From the NCBI GenBank assembly GCA_001953115.1, contig LSSL01001467.1, positions 1-30,726 on the forward strand: DNA of 30,726 bases, given 5' to 3'. How positions within the stretch are numbered: position 1 is the first letter of the stretch; each line of letters begins with the position of its first letter. The notes under the pieces were generated by a model that ran no database searches, was not told where the DNA came from, and worked only from the letters and a program-made list of their open reading frames with translations. The translations under genes were made by a program, and so were the position numbers. Of this stretch, positions 11,101-19,338 are shown piece by piece. The DNA is from Smittium mucronatum (taxonomy: Eukaryota; Kickxellomycota; Harpellomycetes; Harpellales; Legeriomycetaceae).

Positions 11101-11685
11101 GTAACAATTGATCTCGTGGATAATGGTCGTGAAATATTTGTTACGGAAAGTAACAGAGACCAGTTTATTTGCAAATATTTACACTTTTTGGTTATAACAG
11201 ACTCTGAGTTGTACATTAACAAATTGCGTGAGGGTTTCTTAAAGGCTGGAGGAAAAGACAGCATTAAAGGCATATTTTCAGGAGGAGGTCCTGAAGATCA
11301 GGAACTTGTGGGGTTGTATGAACTAATGTTTGGTGAAGGGTCAGATTTAGACATAGATGAGTGGAAGAGCATAACTAAGTATGAGAACGGTTATAGCCCA
11401 AAGCATAAGACTATTATTCATTTCTGGGAGATAGTCGAGGAGTTCAGCAAAGAAGAAAAAAGAAATCTGTTGAGATTTGTGACAGGGTCAAGCTTTCTGC
11501 CTCTTGGCGGATTCAAAAATTTTAGTTTTGTTTTGTTGAGAAACGGTAGCTCAGACTCTGAATCTCTTCCTACTTCTCAGACATGTTTCAGTAGATTGTT
11601 AATTCCTCCCATTAAAGACAAGGAAGAGCTTCGACAGAAATTACTTATTTCTATCAACAACTACTATGGTTTTGGACTTGTTTGA
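8161..11685 (+). CDS. UBE3A-like: HECT-type E3 ubiquitin ligase, UBE3A/E6AP-like
   Basis: This is an uninterrupted 1174-residue protein. HECT ligases accept ubiquitin from an E2 onto a catalytic Cys and pass it to a substrate in the cytosol or nucleus. A Ser/Pro-rich N-terminus (1-75) precedes an AZUL-like zinc finger at about 136-186, with the spacing C-x4-C-x4-C at Cys148, Cys153 and Cys158 in the stretch QLTNGCGNSDCKDPYC. This finger is typical of UBE3A. The expected fourth Cys is not at its usual place; Cys176 lies nearby. A middle region (190-730) has no domain I recognise. The HECT domain spans about 735-1174, with DMGGIQKEFF at 778-787, TGSSFLPLGG near 1108-1117 and the active site LPTSQTCFSRL with Cys1142 (codon 11584-11586). 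The C-terminus, YGFGLV, resembles the UBE3A tail. It is longer than human UBE3A (about 870 residues), mostly through the N-terminal and middle parts. No introns are seen. The start is the first ATG of the open frame. It is the only intact gene in the window. A HECT ligase is near certain; UBE3A orthology is likely. Confidence 0.95.
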   Translation: MIIKSSGIENAPVQTPLTTPEPTSSLSNLQKNAFPGISCSNSQARSDPQPSVFDAALNQGSRVEGPIFTKSSLNPEYLLFLESVKSLSSEGSSIRQATMNKDIFLYLGNAVPTDYGLGSFKDSGKLGQRLASISTLKKKFYLQLTNGCGNSDCKDPYCFFVEKRNMLGGRQKLAYCEYLAIRAFENPFEPNFQPHLPDNLSSDPSYSSLCDSQGRPFVAIVKSKSPNKPYSFIPSMFSLYYNFVKKSYKLNPRESMKQAFPTEHDSSSNQILKKIGMRTHLKYDVDNEPLIALTKINQSNLSALLEISSDLDHKLLINSLRTILTTVEFLFRSFNNELDLCPPPTSPPIPSLPNATTHNISDSISSSQSIYRHFNLKFDLKSCIEFGSLISPHFKDVERSAKIGISRLKKIMNRSHSQFRTSHDYNSFLVQLHTNCVILAKLILILSQVFISNDICHINTFKSLFADLGLLVILSIRNSKDMGSNIEIFWRDYFREIPNANFGSIVESLNIEIDAYLYEIYYNSKSEYSWAVKTAKINSKVLVTTEGFSSNLRNLLYLQTILFEVNKAKIIYEFSSFNYIDPSKFSLDENGWIVDFDFLYEYSRFYRHSEYLCSGTVSPPNSLNKGIEENFFSILEFRYLFPSKMIPKLIQAESFVRMKYNYLSSMVKVGEIGQLKKSMLLGMDFTHSDQINSGIDSGILSNIDPQFSYMADFPSSTGWTKLGEYKSLIRHRCNPYLLFGVRRSNLLTDSIDMLVANIDKIGYPLKVRFVDSGEDGLDMGGIQKEFFNLLLPKILDPDLGLFRFAEATVTIDNTNNELFSVEFTGEKNYVWPNGGCPSGYLEYFQYVGMFLGIAFNNMVLLDNSSVAPIPRQLLDMLLVEWPERKKIMTNWRAEEWLDYCKDLFPVLVEGLRSLYNYGNSKNDIGSVQDVFCHTFDISLPDPFGTRQARFSDNGLLHKSNAGLDEREEIEQIIKYDSKRTVTIDLVDNGREIFVTESNRDQFICKYLHFLVITDSELYINKLREGFLKAGGKDSIKGIFSGGGPEDQELVGLYELMFGEGSDLDIDEWKSITKYENGYSPKHKTIIHFWEIVEEFSKEEKRNLLRFVTGSSFLPLGGFKNFSFVLLRNGSSDSESLPTSQTCFSRLLIPPIKDKEELRQKLLISINNYYGFGLV

Positions 11686-11688
11686 TTT

Positions 11689-11703
11689 AGGTGATTATCA
11701 CCT
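11689..11703. other. Short perfect palindrome just after the HECT stop codon
   Basis: AGGTGATTATCACCT begins 3 bp after the TGA stop. It can form a hairpin with 6-7 bp arms and a very small loop, and a T-run follows at about 11724. It may influence mRNA 3' processing, or it may be chance. No AATAAA-like signal adjoins it directly. Confidence 0.35.
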
Positions 11704-12873
11704 TATCGAAGCTGTAATCTTAATTTTTTTTGTAATTTAAAATGTAGAATTATTTTCCTATAATTTTTATTTTAACCTAAACAGTATTTAAAATCCAAAA
11801 ATATTTATTCAAGGAAATTTATTTTAATCATATCTATCAAATTTTCTGTTGAGATTTATGAAAAGTTAGTGATAATTTAGAATCATGAAAAATAGTCAGT
11901 AACTTGTATTTTTATTATCATTATTTCCAGTTTTGACTGATTTTATTTTTTCTCACTTTTTTTTGTATGTTTAATAAAAAATTCTTGGATTAAAAAGAAA
12001 ATTTAATTGGCTATATTTGTTTGACTTTACCCTTAAAGTCGGATTTTATTGGTTCAGCTAATAAAATTTAGCCAAATTGTAATAAATTTGGTATTATATG
12101 GGAGATTCTTTTCAAGAGCATAAAAATTATAATTAAATATTTACTATCCTTCTAATTAGCAGATTTAAGGTATAACATTTTTGCATTTGATCAAAGAATC
12201 AACGAAATGATTTCTAACTTCATTGTTTCAATTGATGCTATATAAGTAGGTTTGCTTTTTGAAGGCATATTTCATTAAAAACTAGTCAATATAAAACTTA
12301 CATTCCATATTTAATTTCTTTATTAAAGAATTTTTCATAGACCATACACACCTTCGTTATTTATATTCCATTATTTTCTCAAATAAAAGATATAGATTTC
12401 GGATGTTAATTTTTTTTAATAAATTGAATAGATTTTATTTTTTTATCAATATTTACTTCCAATGAAAAGGTAAATAATATAAAAAGCTTTATTAAAAATG
12501 TAGTTTTAGGAAAGAGAGATGGATTCTAGTGGAAGAGTATAAACCTAAACTATTTATACTAAAGATTTATTCATGAAATATTGTGCCATTATACCATAGT
12601 TCCAATCGGGATTATATTCATTGACTGTGAATATAATTTACCAATGAATACGTACTGGGATAGATATGATATACCCCATTGACTGTATTAGGCACTACTA
12701 TGTTATTGAATTATCATTAGTGATTACATCCAATGGAAATGCCTTATGATAATTGAACCGTAACACAAAAAACAATATCTTCGAATGATGAGTAGGTAGA
12801 TATGAATTTATTTGATAATTCTAAAATAAAAATAAAAAATGCTTATATTTTGTTGAAATTTATCATTTTTAAC
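11704..12873. other. AT-rich intergenic stretch, no supported gene
   Basis: No coding frame is supported between the HECT gene and the retroposon. AATAAA-type signals that could end the HECT transcript occur around 11971-11978 (TTTAATAAAAAATTC). Between 12600 and 12760 the text is enriched in CCAAT/ATTGG words and has one strong hairpin, listed separately. Confidence 0.4.
12611..12637. repeat. Perfect 10-bp inverted repeat with 7-nt loop
   Basis: ATTATATTCA (12611-12620) and TGAATATAAT (12628-12637) are exact reverse complements around TTGACTG. The word CATTGACTGT occurs here and again near 12684. CCAAT-type words flank it. The function is unknown; it could be part of a decayed LTR or promoter, or a chance AT-rich hairpin. 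Confidence 0.5.
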
Positions 12874-12887
12874 TTCACTTTTAAATG

Positions 12888-13749
12888 GTTTTTTTTTTGT
12901 ATCACGGAATTTTATAGTAAGATTACGCCATTAAAAACTATACTAAAAAATTATGAAAAAAAGAAAAGGTCGAATAGAAAAGACTATTATCCTAGCTACA
13001 ATAAGCACCTCTGCCGGACTATCTGCTGCGTACCTAAGGAAAAAGGGTGCAATCTACCAACTGAAAGACCCCCCCCNNNNNNNNNNNNNNNNNNNNNNNN
13101 NNNNNNNNNNNNNNNNNNNNNNNNNNNNNNNNNNNNNNNNNNNNNNNNNNNNNNNNNNNNNNNNNNNNNNNNNNNNNNNNNNNNNNNNNNNNNNNNNNNN
13201 NNNNNNNNNNNNNNNNNNNNNNNNNNNNNNNNNNNNNNNNNNNNNNNNNNNNNNNNNNNNNNNNNNNNNNNNNNNNNNNNNNNNNNNNNNNNNNNNNNNN
13301 NNNNNNNNNNNNNNNNNNNNNNNNNNNNNNNNNNNNNNNNNNNNNNNNNNNNNNNNNNNNNNNNNNNNNNNNNNNNNNNNNNNNNNNNNNNNNNNNNNNN
13401 NNNNNNNNNNNNNNNNNNNNNNNNNNNNNNNNNNNNNNNNNNNNNNNNNNNNNNNNNNNNNNNNNNNNNNNNNNNNNNNNNNNNNNNNNNNNNNNNNNNN
13501 NNNNNNNNNNNNNNNNNNNNNNNNNNNNNNNNNNNNNNNNNNNNNNNNNNNNNNNNNNNNGTTTTTTTTTTGTATCACGGAATTTTATAGTAAGATTACG
13601 CCATTAAAAACTATACTAAAAAATTATGAAAAAAAGAAAAGGTCGAATAGAAAAGACTATTATCCTAGCTACAATAAGCACCTCTGCCGGACTATCTGCT
13701 GCGTACCTAAGGAAAAAGGGTGCAATCTACCAACTGAAAGACCCCCCCC
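12888..13749. repeat. Identical 189-bp sequence on both sides of an N gap
   Basis: Positions 12888-13076 and 13561-13749 are the same base for base as far as I can read them, including T10 at the start and C8 at the end. The second copy starts exactly where the Ns stop, and the first ends exactly where they start. This is the pattern of two overlapping contig ends that were scaffolded apart rather than merged, with the poly-C run as the likely break point. A real tandem duplication is less likely. Confidence 0.85.
13077..13560. other. Assembly gap of 484 N
   Basis: This is unsequenced filler. Protein frames that run across it (12802-13590, 12953-13771 and 13054-13578) are artefacts of translating N and should not be read as genes. 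Confidence 0.99.
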
Positions 13750-14159
13750 TCCCTGGCATTGCTTCAAGTAGGCTGGATGACTGAGGTTACATGTAGTCAA
13801 TAATTAAGCTCTTTGTCAATGAAAAATAGCTCATTGAAGCTAATGAACTCCTAGTCAGAGCCTACTTCTAACAGGATTAATAAAATTAGGCTCTTACCCA
13901 AACATGGGTTTGATCGACATGGCTTTCCTAATAATAGCCGTTAGACGCTAAGATCCGTCTGTCTGTCGAACACTAGACTTGCGCACTAGAAGATGTTTCA
14001 TTTGTACTAAAAAATCGGTTCATCATGTTCCTAAATTGTCCTTTTCCTGAATTGCAGTCTTCCGAATCGTTGTACGCTGTCTCCACTACTCCCAACCAAG
14101 AATAGTACAGCGCTGCGTGAAATTTTAGTTTGGCATACTTCGAAAAGTACACTATTAAG

Positions 14160-14194
14160 CCCCTAAACAATACAAGATATTTCACTCTTAGGGG
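14160..14194 (-). repeat. CCCCTAA / TTAGGGG inverted repeat at the retroposon's 5' edge
   Basis: CCCCTAA (14160-14166) and TTAGGGG (14188-14194) are exact reverse complements separated by 21 nt. The outer arm ends at the base before the right target-site duplication. In the sense transcript this would be a 7-bp stem at the extreme 5' end. The arm also resembles a telomere-type word, but there is no tandem array. Confidence 0.55.
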
Positions 14195-14207
14195 TTCACT
14201 TTTAAAT

Positions 14208-16387
14208 ATTATAGTTATTTTATATCAACAAATAGTAAGATAAAAATCGATTAGATATATTTTGATATCACACTTTCGATAAAAATAGAATCTGAAATAA
14301 ATCAAAGATATCCAGGGAATTCAAGAAATAAAACTCAAAAATTCATCGTTATCAATTTCTAAATAGATAGAGTTTCAAAATGAATTTTTGTATATAAATA
14401 CTTCTATAAATATAAAACTAATATTCCAAAAAGAAAAAAAAAGCAGTAACATCTTTCTAAATACTGAAAATTTTCAATAAAATTAAAGGTGATAATAATA
14501 TTTAAAAATTTTAAGATCGTGTAAAATAAAACTAGATTCAGAAGATACTAAAATTGAAATCAGATGAGTTTAATTGTTAAAGTGCAATTCCAAATACATA
14601 CACAATAAATTAAGAAAATTAAATATTATTTTTTAAAAAACCCCCTGGATTAAAACATTGACATTATATATTGAAATATATCACTTTTTATTTTAAAATC
14701 CATAGAATATAATATCTATTTATACTTAAAAGAAAAATACATAGCGCTTGTCACATTCGCAGATTTTTACCTTGATTATACACCAAAATTTTCTGGATTA
14801 ATCATCTGTAATATTAGAAGGATAGCTATTATAAAACACAAAGTTTTTCGGTTTCATATTGGAATCAAAAGAGAGGTAAGTTAAATATTAGTGATTTATT
14901 TTTAAAATTTAAATTCTGGAGAGACAGAATTTTAATAAAATTATGCAAGAACGTCATCTTACAATAAAATTCCGTGATACAAAAAAAAAAATTAAGCAAG
15001 AATGTTATTTATAGAAAATTATGATTTTCAAATCCTTAGAGAACTAGTTTCATTCTATTTGTATATATATTAAACTAAAATTTGGTTTATAAGATTAAAA
15101 AAATAATGTAAACATGAAAATCATCTGCATTCTGATATCTATAAAATCATGGTTAACTAGTGAAAAATGAGAAAAGCTTTTATTCGCCATCAGAAAATTA
15201 ATTTTAATTTTTTAACTTATTATCCAAATGAGAGAATCGACTCAGAAGCTTTCAATATTCTCTTTATCAATAAAAAATTAGATGGAAATTTTTTTAAAAC
15301 ATAAAAGGGTAATTTATTAATTAGTAAAATCTGGGTAGTTAAAGTACTAGATACGCCTCTGTATATAATTAATTTTTTAAAGGAAAATAAGATCCTGAGT
15401 TTAGAATAAAGAAAAAATTTCATAAAATTTTAACGAAAGATATATGATTGATTCTAAAATGACGGAAACGAAGAGGATCAAAATATTTGGAGCACTCTGA
15501 ATAAAATTAAAAATAGTAATTAATACTAAATATATTAATGGAAAAAATATTTTTTGTTTTCTATTGGGTTTTAAAACGAATTTTTTTTTTTCTGTATTCC
15601 ATTTTGCAATAGAGCTGAAAAATAATGGAATAATAACCATAATTTTTTATATATCTTTTCAACCATATTAAAACGATTCATTTAATTCATTTATTCTGAT
15701 TTTTCTGATTTATATATTCAAATAAATCAATACTAATGTGTTTCTGGTATCGTAAATTTATACCTAAAAAAAGTTTTTTTTTTCTCTCTTTTAAGTTTCA
15801 AAAATTTTGATATTAAAAGTTTTTAGTTTAATCTTAATCTCAACTTATTTTTTTTCAAATAGATGTTTTTTATGATTTCAGATTAGAAATATGAATAATT
15901 ACCCAATTAATTATTTCTTATAAATAAATATATTCTATTAATAGCTAAAATTATATGAGTGATTATTGAAGTTTTTATTAAATATACTAAATCTTAATTA
16001 TGGTTAGATAGATTTAAGAAAAATATTGATTATACCATAGTAAGAAAAATGCATACAATGAAGTATTAGTCTATACGTATTAATATTGACTTAATGAACA
16101 ATTGATTAAATTTTGGCCGAGTTGCAGTGAGTATCATATCATATTTGCCTATTAAAATTGATATGACCAATAAAATAAGTATTAATTAGATGGCTAATTG
16201 GGAATGATTAAGATTAATAAACCCAGTAGCGGGATGGCTAACTTTCAGCCAATAAATAAAAACAAGTTCTACAAAATAATCAACTTTTTTTTTCACTGGC
16301 ACTATTTATAATAATTTTTATAAGTTTTTATATGCTATTAATTATTTCTCTTTTCTAAATTCTAGATTTTAAATTTCAAATAAAATA
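14208..16387. other. AT-rich stretch with no supported gene, containing one micro-insertion
   Basis: No coding frame resembles a known family. The one identifiable item is the short LINE-tail insertion at 14945-15005. CCAAT/ATTGG and GCTAA words appear at 16164-16250 (GACCAATAAAATAAG, GGCTAATTGG, AGCCAATAAATA). They resemble words in the downstream LTR and could be an older LTR remnant, but I could not align it. Confidence 0.4.
14945..15005 (+). mobile_element. Micro-insertion of the LINE 3' end with near-perfect 10-bp direct repeats
   Basis: GCAAGAACGT (14945-14954) and GCAAGAATGT (14996-15005) differ at one base and enclose 41 bp. The insert reads ATCTTACAATAAAATT, then CCGTGATAC and an A11 run. 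The 25 bases before the A-run match the minus strand of the 12888 retroposon end at all but one position. It includes AATAAA. This is an extremely 5'-truncated non-LTR insertion in plus orientation. The inner edge is slightly ambiguous because ACGT may also belong to the element. Confidence 0.65.
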
Positions 16388-16705
16388 TGTTACTCCAATC
16401 AGTAACCAGGAATCAGACGTATTGATCAGGCCGATGAACAACCTAAACAAGCATCCGTCCAATGAAACCACCAGCAGCTCTATTGGCTAAGCGGTCCATT
16501 GGAAAAAAAATAATAGTTATTCTATTGGCTGAAATGGCTACTTCATTTCAGTATTATCCAATAACTCAACTAAGGAAATATTTACGAAAATCAATTTAGT
16601 ATAAATAGCTAGTTTTTCTTAGATAGTTCTCTCCCTATTTGACTGAGCTTAATTTTTGACTATATAATTCTTATTAAATATATTCACGACCTTATTTACT
16701 TAACA
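16388..16705 (+). repeat. 5' LTR of Ty3 copy 1
   Basis: It starts TGTTACTCCAATCAG and ends TTACTTAACA, giving the usual TG...CA ends. It aligns end to end with 21457-21775. Several ATTGG/CCAAT words occur (near 16400, 16462, 16481, 16496, 16523 and 16558). It carries the TATA-like word noted separately, followed by a stretch shared almost exactly with the 3' LTR. Confidence 0.85.
16600..16608 (+). promoter_or_regulatory. LTR TATA box (5' LTR)
   Basis: TATAAATAG lies in a block (TTTAGTATAAATAGCTAG) that is identical in the 3' LTR although the surroundings have diverged. The position, about 105 bp before the LTR end, suits a core promoter for element transcription. Confidence 0.55.
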
Positions 16706-16723
16706 TTGGAGAAAACTTCCTTA
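16706..16723 (+). promoter_or_regulatory. Candidate primer-binding site of Ty3 copy 1
   Basis: TTGGAGAAAACTTCC directly follows the LTR end. TGG at 16707 would pair with the CCA end of a tRNA primer. I cannot name the tRNA. Confidence 0.45.
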
Positions 16724-16799
16724 AGTCTTTTTATTATTATTTTATTTTAATATTTCTGACTTACCTGTTAAAGTTTAAGCTGGCCAAATTTTCGATGCT

Positions 16800-17700
16800 A
16801 AACTCAGTTACTCTAGCTTCAAAGCTGAAAAAGACCAACTGCAGCAACGACTTGCGACTGCCTAGAGCCAATACATCCAGTTGATTTCCGAGAATTACTC
16901 TCTGAATAAGAAGGTCAAGAAACAGAACGAGGATATTGCAGCGCTCAAGGAAAAACTCGACACCGAGTTCAAGGTTCGGTCTGACCTCTACATGCACTAC
17001 CGAGAGAATAAGTTGCAAACCGTCTCCCGCAGAAAGGATCTTGCACTCATCAAAACCGACTTTTATCGATGACAGGTCGAAAAAGCAAAAAAGTCCCGAG
17101 CTTCTTCAAATACACTACAGGTCCCACACCCTCCATTTTAAAGATTCCTGAACTCAATGTTTCTAATTTTGGATTCCAAATTTGGGTCAGCTTGGTAGTC
17201 GACTTGTTTTTTAACTACTCTAGGCCTACTGACTTCAACCAGATCATGATCGTTGTCGACTGGCTCAAGGAGGAAGCGCGCAGTTGGTACGATTCAGAGC
17301 CAGATTCCAGCACTGTCACCTGTCCTGCACCCAAAGACGCTATGCTCCATCAATACGGAGGAACTGATTCCATTTCAAATGTTTTAACTCCTGTTGCTTC
17401 AATGAAACTGACTGCACGCTCAGAATTCAGAATCCTTATTTTCCTTTGATCAACGACTCCGCCTTCAGTTCCAGGAATTGCAGTCAAAGTTATCCAGCAT
17501 TACCTCATTCCAAGCTAGCAACAACAATAACGCCATGTATTTCTAAACTATCTCAGCGCCAATTTGACGAAAACTTCAATTATCTGGACCTCCTAACCTT
17601 CTTTCACTTGCCCACGCTCGCCTGGTGGGTTTCGACAGCACAACACGTTCCCTCACAGCCCAGGGAATACAACTACGAATAGGACCCAGTTTGACGAATA
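16800..17700 (+). pseudogene. gag of Ty3 copy 1, decayed
   Basis: The structural protein of the retrotransposon particle is recognised mainly by position. One frame gives a Lys/Glu/Leu-rich coiled-coil-like stretch (16801-17071, including KAEKDQLQQRLATA and NEDIAALKEKLDTEFK) with a TAG at about 16863 and a TGA at 17069. A shifted frame then gives LVVDLFFNYSRPTDFNQ and VVDWLKEEARSWYDSEP (17190-17305), which is typical of gag capsid helices with a WLK..A..W pattern. A third frame gives FDQRLRLQFQELQSKLSS (17444-17500). No CCHC zinc knuckle was found. The codon content is GC-richer than the flanks. The gag assignment is inference from context plus the capsid-like stretch. Confidence 0.6.
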
Positions 17701-17794
17701 TGTGAAAAACTAGATCTGCTTTACCTCAGAAAGAAAGGACACCTTCAAACAGTTTGTATACGTCGAAACTAAAGCTATCGATGTTTTAACGCAG

Positions 17795-18180
17795 TTGAGC
17801 CTACCGAAGGAACCAATGAAAAGCAACCTGGAAACGAAAAAGCATAGATATTGGTGCCACTATACGGTAATAAACCATTTAAAGACTCAAAATCCGCTTG
17901 ATAAATCAATTAAATCCGTGTTTTTTCCCTTTCCTTTACATACCAACATTAAAATTATCAACGGTTCTGAACCTCGGGCTGTAGTATTCATCTCACAACT
18001 ATCATTCTACAACCTACACAACAAGAAACTGACTATTACGCCTCTGAAGACGATGAATCTACATTTGCATGAGAATATCTGCGTCAAGCTATCATCAGCA
18101 ATAAACAAAGTTTATGTTTCAATTCTGCTTGGCTATGGGTCGCAAATCACATCAATGACAACAGAGGCTGCAAAGTGATT
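17795..18180 (+). pseudogene. Aspartic protease region of Ty3 copy 1, catalytic Asp lost
   Basis: An open frame of 127 codons ends in VYVSILLGYGSQITSMTTEA. The neighbouring Ty3 copy has YLDSGSQITSF at the same place, so the protease motif D-S-G has become G-Y-G here (codons 18131-18139; GGC where GAC is expected). The protease normally cuts the Gag-Pol polyprotein; this copy cannot. The N-terminal part of the frame is poorly conserved. The stop at 18178 is followed by a frame change into the reverse transcriptase. Confidence 0.65.
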
Positions 18181-18288
18181 TCAGATCCAACTAAATCTTA
18201 TAAAAATTTGAGACTACGACTGGGCAACAGTTCCGCTTTGAAAACATTCAAAAAGCTTGTAACAGCCGATTTAAGCTTTTGAAACACT

Positions 18289-19338
18289 GTGTTATCAACC
18301 TTCTTTCGACTCATGAATTCGCAGCCATATGACATCATCCTCGGTGCTAACTTCATAGTCGCATCAAAAACCGCCTATGACCTAATTTCTATGACTATTC
18401 GACTCTCAAAGGGTAGTAAAACTCATATTTTCAAAATGATGCCAAGCGGCCTGAAAGCCACGGAGTGGGCGCCACTAGTTCTCGCTACCTCAGCTATCGA
18501 ATATCTTCCCAAAGCCGATCGTGACATTTCTTCAATTTAGTGGGATTTCTCAAGCCTGTTTGATCCAACTTCAAAGGTCATCAAAACTGAATTTCCTTAC
18601 CGACTACGACTCATAACCGACCAGCCAGTGTATGCGCAAATGAGATGATACACGCCCGAAGAAACACGAGTCCTTCGAGAAAACGTGAAATAAATGTACC
18701 AAGCGGGACATACACGGCATTCAACATCACCATATTCAGCCAACCCATCTGATTGCCCCTAAAGCCAATGGAACTCCTCGCGTGGTCATCAACTTCTGAC
18801 AGCTCAACAAAATAACCATTCGTGACGAGTATCCCCTGATGAAAATATATATTATTCTCAATCAGCTGTTTGGCTGTCGAATCTGCTCAAAGCTCGGCGT
18901 CTTAAAAGCCTTTTATAAAATAACTCTGCATTCTGATTCAGTCGAAGCCTCTGTATTTTTGAAGCCAGACGGACAACACGAGTTCCTGGGAATGCCAAAG
19001 GGAATTTCGAACTCCCCAGCAAATTTCCTAAGAAAATCCACAGCAATTTATGGGAATGATTCAATTCTGGATACTGCGCCGCTTTTGTCGATGACATCTT
19101 GGTGTTTTTGAAAACACACAGCGAGCACATTGGACACCTACGCACAGTTCAGCAAAATTTGAATGATAAAGGGTTCAAACTGAACCAAAATAAATGTATT
19201 TTTGCCGTGCCAAAGGTTGGCATATTGGACTTCACAGTCAGCGATCATGGACAAGAAATTACCAACTACAAAATAACAGCATTTAAAGACTTTTCTTTTA
19301 TAACCACAATTCCAACGCTCCGCCGCTTCCTGAAATGA
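18289..19338 (+). pseudogene. Reverse transcriptase of Ty3 copy 1, broken
   Basis: The enzyme would copy the element RNA into DNA. Visible blocks are PYDIILGANFI (18325-18357), QPVYAQMR then a stop (18622-18648), VVINF then a stop before QLNKI (18784-18815), and DEYPLMKIYIILNQLFG (18826-18876). The motif-A region is SKLGVLKAFYKI, with Gly (18896-18898) where the catalytic Asp belongs. HEFLGMPKGISNSPANF follows (18979-19029). After a frameshift near 19070 comes AFVDDILVFLKT (19081-19116), with both motif-C Asp codons at 19090-19095, and then KCIFAVPKVGILDFTVSDHG (19192-19251). Stops at 18646, 18691 and 18797 fall where the family has Arg, Gln and Arg. The order and spacing match Ty3 RT, and the gene is dead. 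Confidence 0.85.

Larger units (their letters stand above)
12874..14207 (-). mobile_element. Non-LTR retroposon (LINE-family copy) with perfect 13-bp target-site duplication
   Basis: TTCACTTTTAAAT stands at 12874-12886 and, identically, at 14195-14207. The enclosed sequence has a T10 run at its left edge, so on the minus strand it ends in poly-A, as expected of a target-primed non-LTR insertion. If the duplicated 189 bp and the N gap (673 bp in all) are an assembly artefact, the insertion is about 635 bp long. From its 3' end it shows GTATCACGGAATTTTAT, about 180 bp of A/T-rich DNA, a C8 run (G8 in sense), then GC-richer DNA to 14194. Its sense 5' end is a CCCCTAA...TTAGGGG inverted repeat. 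A 70-codon open frame (13973-14185, minus) lacks an ATG and matches no family I know. It is either a 5'-truncated LINE or a short non-autonomous relative. The boundaries are seen directly; the class is inferred. Confidence 0.8.

Noticed and set aside
8548..11273. Minus-strand frames inside the HECT gene
   Set aside because: They are antisense shadows of a long, well-supported coding region.
13054..13578. Minus-strand frame across the gap
   Set aside because: It consists almost wholly of translated N.
13700..13750. tRNA-like words on the minus strand (CAGTTGGTAGA resembling an A box, GGTACGCAGC resembling a B box), suggesting a tRNA-derived SINE
   Set aside because: They are in the middle of the element, not at its 5' end, the B-box match is weak, and the same region belongs to the tail layout of the LINE copy at 28.4 kb.
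12953..13771. Open frame starting MKKRKGRIEKTIILATIS, with a hydrophobic stretch, also readable in the copy at 30631
   Set aside because: It lies inside the antisense strand of a retroposon tail and runs through N. Between the two copies most codon differences change the amino acid, so there is no sign of selection on a protein.
13973..14185. 70-codon minus-strand frame within the retroposon
   Set aside because: It has no ATG (it starts at GTG) and no family match. It is compatible with chance in a GC-richer patch.
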